DNA from: JAHJDO01 sp030671985 [NCBI: bacterium]
GTDB taxonomy: Bacteria > JAHJDO01
Direction of reading: 5' to 3'
NCBI GenBank assembly: GCA_030671985.1
Contig: DAOVHI010000021.1
Location: 1-14,300 of the forward strand
DNA length: 14,300 nt
A program made the translations under genes and the position numbers. How positions within the stretch are numbered: position 1 is the first letter of the stretch; each line of letters begins with the position of its first letter. Shown one piece after another: positions 1 through 7,196 of this stretch. A model generated the notes under the pieces. The model did no database searches. It was not told the origin of the DNA and saw nothing but the letters and a program-made list of their open reading frames with translations.

Positions 1-565
1 ACTCCTCTGCTGTTTTTAAATCAGGCTTTTCTCTAAACTCCTTTACCTTAAAAATACACGGCGTATCATTGCCACGCTTAGTAAATACCTTATCTCCTCT
101 GTGAATATATCCGTAACCGGTTTCAGGATAGCTTGGTTTTATACCAATTGTAACAAGATGCCCTTCTTCAGCTGCTATACAAGCTGCAGCTATGGTCTTT
201 TTAAATTGCCCAATATCCTTTATGATATGATCAGCCGGCAGTACAACTGTAATGGCATTCTTATCCTTTCTCTGAATAACTACACTAGCAAGTCCTATTG
301 CTGCCGCGGTATTCCTAGCAAACGGCTCAACTATAATATTTTCTTTTGGGATATTGGGAACTTGTTTATGTATCTCTTTTTCTAAACCACTTCGTGTGAC
401 TATGAAAACATTCTCTAAAGAAGTGAGCGCCTCTGCCCTTTTCGCCGTTTCCTGAAGCATGGTATTTTTAGAACCTATCGGCAATAACTGCTTAGGAGTT
501 CTCTCCCTGCTCTTTGGCCAAAACCTCTCTCCGCTCCCCCCTGCCATAATAACAATATTCAACAT
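1..565 (-). CDS. manC: Mannose-1-phosphate guanylyltransferase, N-terminal part (cut by window edge)
   Basis: This enzyme makes GDP-mannose from GTP and mannose-1-phosphate in the cytosol, feeding cell-surface polysaccharide synthesis. About 188 residues are visible; the frame is still open at base 1, so the 3' half lies outside the window. The N-terminus carries the nucleotidyltransferase signature MAGGSGERFWP, followed by PKQLLPIG, which is the GGxGxRxxP...PKQ pyrophosphorylase motif. Further in are EPFARNTAAAIG, a motif typical of bacterial ManC/GMP proteins, and VLPADH, the usual metal/nucleotide region, then the conserved PSYPETGYGYI. The ATG at 563-565 is preceded by a GAGGG ribosome binding site about 9 bases upstream, which supports the start. 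The gene diverges from the aldolase gene across a 124-base gap. Whether a C-terminal phosphomannose isomerase domain is present cannot be seen. Confidence 0.93.
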   Translation of the reverse strand, partial: MLNIVIMAGGSGERFWPKSRERTPKQLLPIGSKNTMLQETAKRAEALTSLENVFIVTRSGLEKEIHKQVPNIPKENIIVEPFARNTAAAIGLASVVIQRKDKNAITVVLPADHIIKDIGQFKKTIAAACIAAEEGHLVTIGIKPSYPETGYGYIHRGDKVFTKRGNDTPCIFKVKEFREKPDLKTAEE

Positions 566-635
566 AACCACAACCCTCACTTTTAATAACGCAAGAATAT
601 CATAAATTCCATTTTAAATAAATAAGGAATTATGG

Positions 636-641
636 CATAAT
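636..641 (+). promoter_or_regulatory. Possible -10 box of the aldolase promoter
   Basis: CATAAT lies about 49 bases before the aldolase ATG, inside the 124-base gap between the divergent manC and aldolase genes. No convincing -35 box is seen at the right spacing. On the opposite strand a perfect TTGACA (649-644) points toward manC, but only weak AT-rich -10 candidates follow it. The gap probably holds both promoters. Confidence 0.3.
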
Positions 642-689
642 GCTTGTCAACGTCTGGACTATGAGAGAATTACCGTGGGGAAAAATAAA

Positions 690-1343
690 ATGAAAAACGA
701 TAAAATTAGAGAACAGTTAATGGAAATCGGTAAAAAGATTGCCGATAAGGAACTGGTTGTCGGTCCTGGCGGTAATACAAGCGCAAGAATAGGTAATATT
801 GTTTATATGAAAGCCAGCGGCATTTGTTTTGAAGAGGCAAAAACATCAGACTATATAGGAGTTGATTTAAAAACAGGAGATATTGTCTGCGGAAGCAAAA
901 AGCCGACATGTGAAATCGCTATGCATTTAGGCTGTTATCTTGAAAGAAAAGATGTATCTGCGGTAATTCACACTCATCCTCCTATTGCCACTGCGGTTGG
1001 AATGCAGGACATAACGCTTAGCCCTTTCTCCCCTGACCTCGCCGCTCTGGTAGGTGACGTCCCAACTATAGGATACGTAGTCCCCGGAGGAAAAGAATTA
1101 GCAAAAGAAGTAAGAAATATTATAAAGAAACATAACGCCGTCCTGATGTGCAACCACGGGCTCTTAACCGTTGGCTCAAATCTAAAGGAAGCTTATTACA
1201 GAACTCTCCTTATTGAAGATGCCTGCAAAACCTTTGTAGCTACAAAAGTCTTGGGTAAAATGAAATTCTTCACAGAAAACCAAGTTGAACAAATTAACAA
1301 TATGGAAGCTGAATCGTATAGAAAAATGCTGTTAAAAAAATGA
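690..1343 (+). CDS. Class II aldolase, L-fuculose-1-phosphate aldolase type
   Basis: This is a zinc-dependent class II aldolase/adducin-fold protein of about 217 residues, the normal family length. The glycine-rich phosphate site GPGGNTSAR and the KASG segment are present. The metal site is complete: a glutamate in PTCEIAMH (E75), histidines in HTHPP (H94 and H96) and a histidine in CNHGLL (H156). These nearly match the numbering of E. coli FucA (E73, H92, H94, H155), which supports the ATG at 690 over the in-frame GTG at 675. A GGGGA tract about 8 bases before this ATG can serve as the ribosome binding site. Members of the family cleave fuculose-, rhamnulose- or ribulose-phosphates or act in methionine salvage (MtnB). 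The exact substrate cannot be read from sequence. The gene stands alone, with no kinase or isomerase partner nearby. Confidence 0.88.
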   Translation: MKNDKIREQLMEIGKKIADKELVVGPGGNTSARIGNIVYMKASGICFEEAKTSDYIGVDLKTGDIVCGSKKPTCEIAMHLGCYLERKDVSAVIHTHPPIATAVGMQDITLSPFSPDLAALVGDVPTIGYVVPGGKELAKEVRNIIKKHNAVLMCNHGLLTVGSNLKEAYYRTLLIEDACKTFVATKVLGKMKFFTENQVEQINNMEAESYRKMLLKK

Positions 1344-1362
1344 TCAAGGCATTTATTTCTTT

Positions 1363-3603
1363 TTAGAGCGTATTCATCGGATCAATATCCACTATTATAT
1401 TAGTTTTGCCCATTTGTAACTTGCTGCGCTTTAATCCTTTCATACATCTCTCAATAAACAGGTTTATTTTTCCCGGCATCTTATGCTTTATAAGAATATG
1501 CCAGCGATACTGATTCTTTATTTTTGCCATAGGAGCCGGAGCCGGTCCAAGAAGCTGACAATCCTGCCCCTTCAACTCTTTCCGCAACAAGAAAGCAAAA
1601 CCATTAGACGCTCTTACAACTTTTGCACTGTCGTGTCCTTTGACAGTTATGAGAACTATGTGTCTAAAGGGAGGATAATTGAGGCTTTTTCTGTAGAGAA
1701 TTTCCTTTTTATAAAAATCATTATAATCATAGGTACTTGAAGCAATAACACTGTAATGATTTGGGTTGTAAGTTTGAACAACCACCTCGCCATGAACAAG
1801 TCCCCTGCCTGAACGGCCCGCAATCTGCGTTAAGAGCTGGAATGTTCTTTCTCCCGAGCGGAAGTCAGGAAAATAAAGACTTGTATCTGCGGAAATAACG
1901 CCTACCAGTGTAACTTTTGGAAAATCCAGTCCTTTTGCTATCATCTGCGTTCCTATAAGTATGTCAAATTCATGATGTTTAAATCCCCTTAATATCCTTT
2001 GATGAGCATTCTTCTTGGTTGTAGTATCAGTATCCATTCTTTGATATTTTGCATCAGGAAACAGGTTTGATATTTCTTCCTCTATCTTCTCCGTTCCATA
2101 ACCACCGTATTTTACATAGAAGGCCTGGCACTCAGGACATATATTTGGAGGCTTATCCTCAAAATTGCAATAATGACATCTTACCTTGTCCTGTTTTGAA
2201 TGATAAACCAGCGACACATTACATTCAGGACATCTTGCAACATAACCGCATTTATAGCACATAATGAATGTTGAAAACCCCCGTCTGTTCAAGAATAATA
2301 TTATTTGCTCTTTCTTTAGAAGCTTATCATTGATAGCCCGTAATAATGGTTTTGAGAAAACCTGAGACTCAGGAATCCTTGTACTACGATCCTGCATATC
2401 AACAATCTTCACATCCGGCAGCCGTCTTTTGTCTATCCTTTCTTTCAATTCAATAAGTTTATACTTCCCTACTTCTATATTATGATATGTTTCAAGTGAG
2501 GGAGTGGCTGTCCCAAGCAAAACCGTTATATCGTTGAGTTTTCCGCGCATTATAGCCACATCCCTGCCGTTATATCTTGGGGTCTCTCCTTGTTTATAGG
2601 CGGGCTCGTGTGATTCATCCACTACTATCAGCCCAGGATCAGTAAACGGCGCGAATATTGCCGACCTTGCGCCAACAACAATATCTACCTTTCCCTTCTT
2701 GATTTTCTCCCATTCATCGTATCTTTCCCCTTTGGACAAGCGGCTATGCAATATAGCAACTCTGTTTCCAAAGCGCGACTTGAATATTTGAATAATTTGC
2801 GAAGCTAAAGATATTTCAGGTACAAGTACAATTGCCTGTTTCTTGTTTTTTATGCAGAAATCAATTGCCTGAAGGTAAATCTCTGTTTTCCCGCTGCCTG
2901 TAATACCATGCAGTAAAAAGGTATTGAACCCCCCCGCTTTAATAGAACTTATCACCTCGTTAAAAACTCTGCTTTGCTCACTGGTCAGAGAAAGATGCTG
3001 TGTGTTTACAACAGTCTCCTTAGCAAACGGATCTCTGTAAAGAATCTCATGATTTAGAACAACGTATCCATTCTTTTTCAGTGATTTTACAACAGCTTCT
3101 GTTACACCAGCGATATTGCATAACGCCTTACATTCCATGCAAAGCCCTTTTGTAGACAATAATGTCTTTAGAACTTTTACCTGCTTCGCAGACCTTATCT
3201 TTTTGGAATCAATGTCAGAACAGATTTCCTTTTGGGGTTTTGCTATGGAAATAATTCTCTGCTTTTTACGTGAAACGGCTTCCTTTTTCATACCGGGAGG
3301 CAGAGCCGCTTCAAGCACCATTCCCCAACTGCAGAAATAATACCTGCTTATCCACCTTGTCAACTCAAGCATCTTCTCATCAAATACTGCAAAATTATCC
3401 AGCAACTTGCTTATAGCTTTGAGATTTTCATAAACAGGTTTATCCGTCAAACTTACAACATATCCAATTGCCTTGCGCCTGCCGAACGGCACAGACACCC
3501 GCATACCAATTTCAATCTTATATCCAATACTCTCAGGTATTTCATACTGAAATTCCTTATCAACCGCTATTGGAAATACTACGTTTGCAAATTTCTTATT
3601 CAT
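1363..3603 (-). CDS. priA: Primosomal protein N' (PriA replication-restart helicase)
   Basis: PriA is a 3'-to-5' superfamily 2 helicase that recognises stalled forks and reloads the replisome. At 746 residues it is the usual length. The N-terminal 3'-DNA-binding domain occupies about residues 1-105. The Walker A motif GITGSGKT is at 233-240, the DEAH-type box reads DESH (329-332), and GTATPS (364-369) is motif III. Eight cysteines at about 449, 452, 458, 461, 476, 479, 489 and 492 form the two zinc sites inserted between the helicase lobes. QIAGRSGR (593-600) is motif VI. Nothing is missing. The gene converges on the aldolase gene with 19 bases between them and no clear terminator. No Shine-Dalgarno sequence precedes the ATG, and a promoter-like pair ends directly before it, so translation may be leaderless. 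Confidence 0.96.
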   Translation of the reverse strand: MNKKFANVVFPIAVDKEFQYEIPESIGYKIEIGMRVSVPFGRRKAIGYVVSLTDKPVYENLKAISKLLDNFAVFDEKMLELTRWISRYYFCSWGMVLEAALPPGMKKEAVSRKKQRIISIAKPQKEICSDIDSKKIRSAKQVKVLKTLLSTKGLCMECKALCNIAGVTEAVVKSLKKNGYVVLNHEILYRDPFAKETVVNTQHLSLTSEQSRVFNEVISSIKAGGFNTFLLHGITGSGKTEIYLQAIDFCIKNKKQAIVLVPEISLASQIIQIFKSRFGNRVAILHSRLSKGERYDEWEKIKKGKVDIVVGARSAIFAPFTDPGLIVVDESHEPAYKQGETPRYNGRDVAIMRGKLNDITVLLGTATPSLETYHNIEVGKYKLIELKERIDKRRLPDVKIVDMQDRSTRIPESQVFSKPLLRAINDKLLKKEQIILFLNRRGFSTFIMCYKCGYVARCPECNVSLVYHSKQDKVRCHYCNFEDKPPNICPECQAFYVKYGGYGTEKIEEEISNLFPDAKYQRMDTDTTTKKNAHQRILRGFKHHEFDILIGTQMIAKGLDFPKVTLVGVISADTSLYFPDFRSGERTFQLLTQIAGRSGRGLVHGEVVVQTYNPNHYSVIASSTYDYNDFYKKEILYRKSLNYPPFRHIVLITVKGHDSAKVVRASNGFAFLLRKELKGQDCQLLGPAPAPMAKIKNQYRWHILIKHKMPGKINLFIERCMKGLKRSKLQMGKTNIIVDIDPMNTL

Positions 3604-3610
3604 TTATTGC

Positions 3611-3639
3611 ATGATAACCAAATTCTGTTACACTGAAAA
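3611..3639 (-). promoter_or_regulatory. Candidate priA promoter placed for a leaderless transcript
   Basis: Reading leftwards, TTTTCA is followed after 17 bases by TATCAT (3616-3611). Only seven bases then separate this -10 box from the priA ATG, so transcription would begin at or next to the start codon. No ribosome binding site is present in this space. The match to consensus is moderate (4/6 and 5/6). Confidence 0.35.
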
Positions 3640-3655
3640 GGATTTTTATCTGTTC

Positions 3656-3688
3656 TGTAGAGACGTTGCAATGCAACGTCTCTACGAA
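3656..3688. repeat. REP-like palindrome, copy 1
   Basis: Bases 3657-3685 are a perfect inverted repeat: the 14-base arm GTAGAGACGTTGCA, a single A, and the complementary arm TGCAACGTCTCTAC. Identity with copy 2 covers 33 bases (3656-3688). Both strands begin with GTAG, the tetranucleotide that REP-associated transposases recognise beside their hairpins. This copy lies between the divergent priA and HEPN-like genes, just upstream of the proposed priA promoter. Confidence 0.85.
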
Positions 3689-3761
3689 GGGAAATTTGTG
3701 ATATGCAGGAGAAGAACGTTTTAGTGAAAATAGTTTGGATGGATATGAGTTTATATAAAAT

Positions 3762-4376
3762 ATGCTAAAAAAAAATTATAAAATTATTATGCAAAAAAAT
3801 TTCAACAAAATGGTTATAGATACCTATAAAAGTGGTAAGTATTATTATTTTACTGGGTGGGATGAAGCATATATTAAGTTATCTGAAAAAGATATAAAAG
3901 AGAGGGTGGGTTTTATAAAGCGTGAAATTCAAAAAACACCTAGTTGTATTGAAATAGGATTAGGCGAAACTGAAGAAGATATTTCTGTTGTCATTTTAGT
4001 AAATAAAAATAAAAAACTAGTTGAATTAATTGAAAATTACAACAAAGGAAATGGTACATATATAGATAGAATGAAGAAATATTTAGATATTTACATAGTA
4101 TATGAATCACTATCGCCAAAACAAAATATTGATCTAAAGGCGATTAGAAATAGCTTTAGCCATTCACGCAAAAATATAACTCATAAGCAAACAGTAAATG
4201 CGCTCATGATAATGTTTGGGGATGTAAAGATAAACTTTAATAAAAGAAATCACAATAAAATATTTAATGAGAAGTATCATAAATTATTGAATGAATGTAA
4301 TAAGTTATTAGCAAAGGAAATAATGAACAAAATACCAAAAAAACCGAACCTTTTAGATAGGCACTACAAATTTTGA
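3762..4376 (+). CDS. Orphan protein with HEPN-like R-N-x-x-x-H motif
   Basis: I do not recognise this 204-residue protein as a named family. Its second half contains AIRNSFSHSR, with R129, N130 and H134 giving the R-x4-H pattern of HEPN domains. Many HEPN domains are metal-independent RNases in toxin-antitoxin and abortive-infection systems. The segment after it, with NITHKQTVNAL and a hydrophobic stretch reading FGDVKINF, resembles the region after the motif in other HEPN proteins, though this is a weak comparison. There is no signal peptide or membrane helix, and the protein is very rich in Lys, Asn and Ile. Codon use is far more AT-rich than in priA or typA, which suggests transfer. An in-frame TAA at 3756-3758 makes 3762 the earliest possible start. 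No good ribosome binding site is seen, and ATGs at 3789 and 3810 are alternatives. A 21-codon reading frame (3703-3768) overlaps the start, so coupled translation or a decayed upstream gene is possible. No antitoxin-like partner is adjacent. Confidence 0.6.
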   Translation: MLKKNYKIIMQKNFNKMVIDTYKSGKYYYFTGWDEAYIKLSEKDIKERVGFIKREIQKTPSCIEIGLGETEEDISVVILVNKNKKLVELIENYNKGNGTYIDRMKKYLDIYIVYESLSPKQNIDLKAIRNSFSHSRKNITHKQTVNALMIMFGDVKINFNKRNHNKIFNEKYHKLLNECNKLLAKEIMNKIPKKPNLLDRHYKF

Positions 4377-4460
4377 CGTAGAAGAACATCTATTTAAAGG
4401 AAATTTGACTTAAACACTTGTATAAAACAAGTTCCCTACCATCAATGCAATTATAAGAAA

Positions 4461-5027
4461 ATGAACGATGTAAGAAGCGAAAACAATTTGTATAAAAACA
4501 GATATCGCGTTGAATCAGCCCGTCTCAAAAATTGGGATTATTCGGCCAATGGATATTATTATATTACGATTTGCATAAAAGACCGTATTCATTATTTTGG
4601 CGATATTATTAATGACAAAATGATTTTATCCAAAATTGGCAAGACGGCGTATCAATATTGGCAGGAAATTCCAAATCATTTCCCATTTGTGCGATTGGAT
4701 GAATTCGTTATTATGCCGAATCATGTGCATGGAATTGTGATAATTAAAAATGACACATGCAACAATGTAGAGACGTTGCAATGCAACGTCTCTACGAATA
4801 ATTTCCATTCAAAAATATCACCAAGATCAAAATCGTTATCAACAATTATTCGTTCATATAAATCCATTTGTACAAAAACAATCAACAAAACACAAAATAA
4901 AATATTTTTTGCGTGGCAACCAAGATTTCATGATCACATAATCAGAAATGAAAAAGAATTAGAAAATACGAGAAATTATATTTTAGATAATCCTCAAAAA
5001 TGGATGGAAGACGATTATTACAAATGA
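4461..5027 (+). CDS. REP-associated HUH (Y1) transposase, RAYT-like
   Basis: This 188-residue protein belongs to the IS200-like Y1 transposase superfamily, in the branch that acts on REP hairpins as single-copy host-kept genes. The N-terminal part includes YYYITICIKDR and IHYFGDI. The HUH motif is in MPNHVHGIVI (H88, H90). A likely nucleophile is Y133 in IRSYKS, and the C-terminal WQPRFHDHIIRNEKEL and NYILDNPQKW match the typical end of these proteins. The gene is intact despite a copy of the REP-like palindrome inside it, which is read in frame as ten extra residues (V103-T112, VETLQCNVST) in the loop between the HUH motif and the tyrosine helix. Codon use is AT-rich like the preceding orphan. 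The ATG has no clear ribosome binding site. The TGA overlaps the yggU ATG. RAYTs usually move REP units rather than themselves. Confidence 0.82.
   Translation: MNDVRSENNLYKNRYRVESARLKNWDYSANGYYYITICIKDRIHYFGDIINDKMILSKIGKTAYQYWQEIPNHFPFVRLDEFVIMPNHVHGIVIIKNDTCNNVETLQCNVSTNNFHSKISPRSKSLSTIIRSYKSICTKTINKTQNKIFFAWQPRFHDHIIRNEKELENTRNYILDNPQKWMEDDYYK
4766..4798. repeat. REP-like palindrome, copy 2, inside the transposase gene
   Basis: This copy is identical over 33 bases to the one at 3656-3688, with the perfect inverted repeat at 4767-4795. It begins exactly on a codon boundary of the transposase gene, and its ten sense codons keep the frame open. On the other strand it can also be read without a stop. 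The flanking bases differ from those of copy 1, so the shared unit is the palindrome plus TGTAG...GAA edges and not a larger duplication. Confidence 0.85.
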
Positions 5028-5245
5028 AACTGATAAATGCAAGAGTGATTCCAAACGCAAAGAAAAATAATGTTTCTGAAGAACAGGGGAAATTTAAGGT
5101 ACGTGTAAGCGCTCCAGCTGTGGACGGTAAGGCAAATAAGACGCTGATTAAAGTGTTGGCAGAATATTTTAAAATAAAGAAAAATGATGTCAGAATAATC
5201 AAGGGTTTAAAATCAAGAGAAAAGGTTGTTGAAATTAAAGATTAA
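5024..5245 (+). CDS. yggU: YggU/DUF167 family small protein
   Basis: This is a 73-residue member of the conserved DUF167 (YggU) family, whose biochemical role is not established. The core reads ARVIPNAKKN, then KVRVSAPAVDGKANKTLI and SREKVVEI, which are the family hallmarks, especially the PAVDGKANK segment. The length is at the short end of the family but nothing conserved is missing. I place the start at the ATG at 5024. The frame continues upstream to an ATG at 5000, but those extra residues are encoded by the end of the transposase gene and do not resemble the family. The start overlaps the transposase stop as ATGA, so translation is probably coupled. It converges on typA. Confidence 0.85.
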   Translation: MKLINARVIPNAKKNNVSEEQGKFKVRVSAPAVDGKANKTLIKVLAEYFKIKKNDVRIIKGLKSREKVVEIKD

Positions 5246-5283
5246 CCTATGTTAACTTGCTGAATATGGTTAACATAGGTTAA
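5242..5283. terminator. 15-bp inverted repeat between yggU and typA, probable bidirectional terminator
   Basis: Two perfect 15-base arms (5242-5256 and 5269-5283, left arm TTAACCTATGTTAAC) flank a 12-base loop. The left arm contains the yggU stop codon, and the right arm ends eight bases before the typA stop. Placement between convergent genes suggests transcript end formation in both directions. The stem is AT-rich and no good T-run follows on the minus strand. On the plus strand a T-run appears only further on, inside typA. It could instead be a binding site, since each arm carries a GTTAAC palindrome. Confidence 0.5.
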
Positions 5284-5290
5284 CCAAACA

Positions 5291-7111
5291 TTACGCTTTT
5301 TTTCGAGATGAGGACGCTCTTCTGTAGCGCCTTCTGTCGTTATCCGTTAAATGCTTTTTACGCAATCGGATATTCTTAGGGGTTATCTCGACATATTCAT
5401 CATCCTGAATATATTCAAGAGCCTTTTCAAGCTCAACCTCCACCGGCGGAGTCAGGTTAATTGAATCATCAGCACCGGCAGCACGAACATTTGTGAGGTT
5501 TTTTCCTTTAATAGGATTGACTACCAGATCTGTTCCCTGATTATGCTCTCCGATGATCATTCCTTCATATACCTCTGTTACCGGATGAATAAAGATAGGA
5601 CCACGATTTTGAAGATTCCATAATGAATAGGCAGTTGCTGTCCCGGTCTGACCAGAAATCAATGATCCAACGATACGCTTTTCAATCTTTCCGCAATGAG
5701 GAGCAAAATGACTAAAAGAATGATACAAAGTCCCCTCCCCTCTCGTTAAAGTAACAAAAGTTGAACGGAAGCCGAGCAATCCTCGTGTCGTAATTTCAAA
5801 TTCCATAATCGTATTACCATTTTCATTTGACATGTTTTTCATCATCCCCTTTCGAGAGGACAACACCTCAATGATTTTTCCAGCCATACTTTCAGGAACA
5901 TTCACTACCACCGACTCAATCGGCTCAGAAGAAACGCCGTCAATTTCCTGCAAAACCACCTGTGGTTGAGAAACCTGAAGCTCAAAACCTTCCCGACGCA
6001 TATTTTCTATTACAACCGAAAGGTGCATTTCTCCACGACCATAAACCTTAAACGTGTCTGTATTATTAGCCATTTCAACAGACAATCCAACATTGGTCTC
6101 CAGCTCTTTTAAAAGACGTTCCCGAATATTGCGGCTTGTTAACAACTTCCCCTCCCGCCCTGCAAAAGGAGAATTATTGACCATAAAATCCATTGCAAGC
6201 GCAGGCGGATCAACCTTAATAGCAGGAAGCGGTTCAACATCAGGGTTAGTTGTAATAGTTTCCCCCACATAAATATCGGAAATACCTGCAATAGCAACAA
6301 TATCCCCCGCTTCTACCTCTGAAACCTCAACTTTCTTCAGTCCCTGAAAAGTAAAAACCTTAGTTAATCGCGCCGAACGCCTTTCACCGTCAGAATTCAG
6401 CACAGTTATCGTTTGACCTGCATTAATCTTTCCCTCATAAACACGACCAATAGCCATTCTCCCTAAGAAGTTATCATAAGCCAAAGTGGCCGGCTGCATT
6501 CTAAAATCTTTTTCAGTATCTGCTTTCGCTGCAGGAACATTCTCCATAATAAAATCCAAAAGAGGAGTAATATCCTTATGCTCATCTTCTAACTTTCGAA
6601 TCGCAATTCCGTTACGTGCAATTGTATAGATATAAGGAAAATCCATTTGTTTATCAGACGCTCCAAGCCTGCCAAATAAATCAAAGGTTAAATCAACCAC
6701 TTCATCCGGTCTTGCAGCAGGCCTGTCAATTTTATTGATCACAACAAGAACAGGTAGACCAAGGGCTAATGACTTAGAAAGAACAAACTTAGTCTGCGGC
6801 ATAGGCCCCTCATAGGCATCTACTAAAAGAACGGTTGCATCCACTGTGCGCAAAACACGCTCTACCTCTGAACCAAAATCAGCATGACCCGGTGTGTCGA
6901 CAATATTAATCTTCGTTCCTTTATAATGGATTGCTGCGTTTTTGGCATAAATCGTAATTCCACGTTCTTTTTCCTGAGCATCACTGTCCATCACACGCTC
7001 ACTAACCTTTTCATGAGAGTTGAATGCCCCTCCTGCCTTCAGTAAAAAATCTACCAAAGTCGTCTTTCCATGATCAACATGGGCGATAATAGCAATATTT
7101 CGAATTTCCAT
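5291..7111 (-). CDS. typA: TypA/BipA ribosome-associated translational GTPase
   Basis: TypA (BipA) is a cytosolic GTPase of the EF-G/LepA group that binds the ribosome and affects 50S assembly, growth at low temperature and stress responses. The 606 residues match the family length. The GTPase motifs are complete: AHVDHGKT (10-17), ERGITI (49-54), DTPGH (72-76) and NKID (126-129). The domain II beta-barrel follows, then the EF-G-like domains and the TypA-specific C-terminal region, ending in a basic tail RRRYRRASSSRKKA. The ATG has an AGGG ribosome binding site about 6 bases upstream. It follows the corrinoid gene on the same strand, but a hairpin terminator lies between them, and a TATAAT box after the hairpin could start its own transcript. 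Confidence 0.97.
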   Translation of the reverse strand: MEIRNIAIIAHVDHGKTTLVDFLLKAGGAFNSHEKVSERVMDSDAQEKERGITIYAKNAAIHYKGTKINIVDTPGHADFGSEVERVLRTVDATVLLVDAYEGPMPQTKFVLSKSLALGLPVLVVINKIDRPAARPDEVVDLTFDLFGRLGASDKQMDFPYIYTIARNGIAIRKLEDEHKDITPLLDFIMENVPAAKADTEKDFRMQPATLAYDNFLGRMAIGRVYEGKINAGQTITVLNSDGERRSARLTKVFTFQGLKKVEVSEVEAGDIVAIAGISDIYVGETITTNPDVEPLPAIKVDPPALAMDFMVNNSPFAGREGKLLTSRNIRERLLKELETNVGLSVEMANNTDTFKVYGRGEMHLSVVIENMRREGFELQVSQPQVVLQEIDGVSSEPIESVVVNVPESMAGKIIEVLSSRKGMMKNMSNENGNTIMEFEITTRGLLGFRSTFVTLTRGEGTLYHSFSHFAPHCGKIEKRIVGSLISGQTGTATAYSLWNLQNRGPIFIHPVTEVYEGMIIGEHNQGTDLVVNPIKGKNLTNVRAAGADDSINLTPPVEVELEKALEYIQDDEYVEITPKNIRLRKKHLTDNDRRRYRRASSSRKKA

Positions 7112-7133
7112 AAGATCCCTGCCTATATGTGTA

Positions 7134-7139
7134 ATTATA
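7134..7139 (-). promoter_or_regulatory. Candidate -10 box for typA
   Basis: A perfect TATAAT (read leftwards, 7139-7134) follows directly after the hairpin and lies 22 bases before the typA ATG. No good -35 box is seen; that position falls in the hairpin loop. Confidence 0.4.
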
Positions 7140-7143
7140 AGAA

Positions 7144-7173
7144 AATGCGCATCGGAGAAATCCAGTGCGCATT
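7144..7173 (-). terminator. Intrinsic terminator after the corrinoid protein gene
   Basis: The 8-base arms AATGCGCA (7144-7151) and TGCGCATT (7166-7173) are perfectly complementary. Inside them, after a two-base mismatch, GGA and TCC pair around a four-base loop. Read leftwards, the stem is followed by TTTTCTT, as in a Rho-independent terminator. It separates the corrinoid gene from typA. Confidence 0.6.
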
Positions 7174-7196
7174 AAGTCGCATTTTAAAACACTTAT

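Noticed and set aside
101-385. Plus-strand frame opposite the left-edge gene
   Set aside because: The minus strand here encodes a clear mannose-1-phosphate guanylyltransferase; the plus frame is an antisense shadow.
675-689. Earlier GTG start for the aldolase
   Set aside because: In frame, but it adds five residues absent from the family and has a poorer ribosome binding site; the ATG at 690 brings the metal-site numbering close to that of FucA.
3703-3768. A 21-codon reading frame overlapping the HEPN-like start (ATGCTAA)
   Set aside because: No recognisable product and no clear ribosome binding site; length is within chance, so it is mentioned only as a possible leader or remnant.
4396-4440. 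Short inverted repeat ACTTG-N7-CAAGT between the HEPN-like and transposase genes
   Set aside because: A five-base arm in AT-rich DNA is easily due to chance, and no T-run follows, so neither a terminator nor an element end is supported.
3656-4798. The two palindromes as a CRISPR array or as ends of a composite transposon
   Set aside because: Only two copies over 1 kb apart, with no spacer pattern; one lies inside the transposase gene, so they cannot bound it as element ends.
4626-4808. Open frame on the minus strand through palindrome copy 2
   Set aside because: A shadow of the transposase gene kept open partly by the symmetry of the palindrome; no start signal or family likeness.
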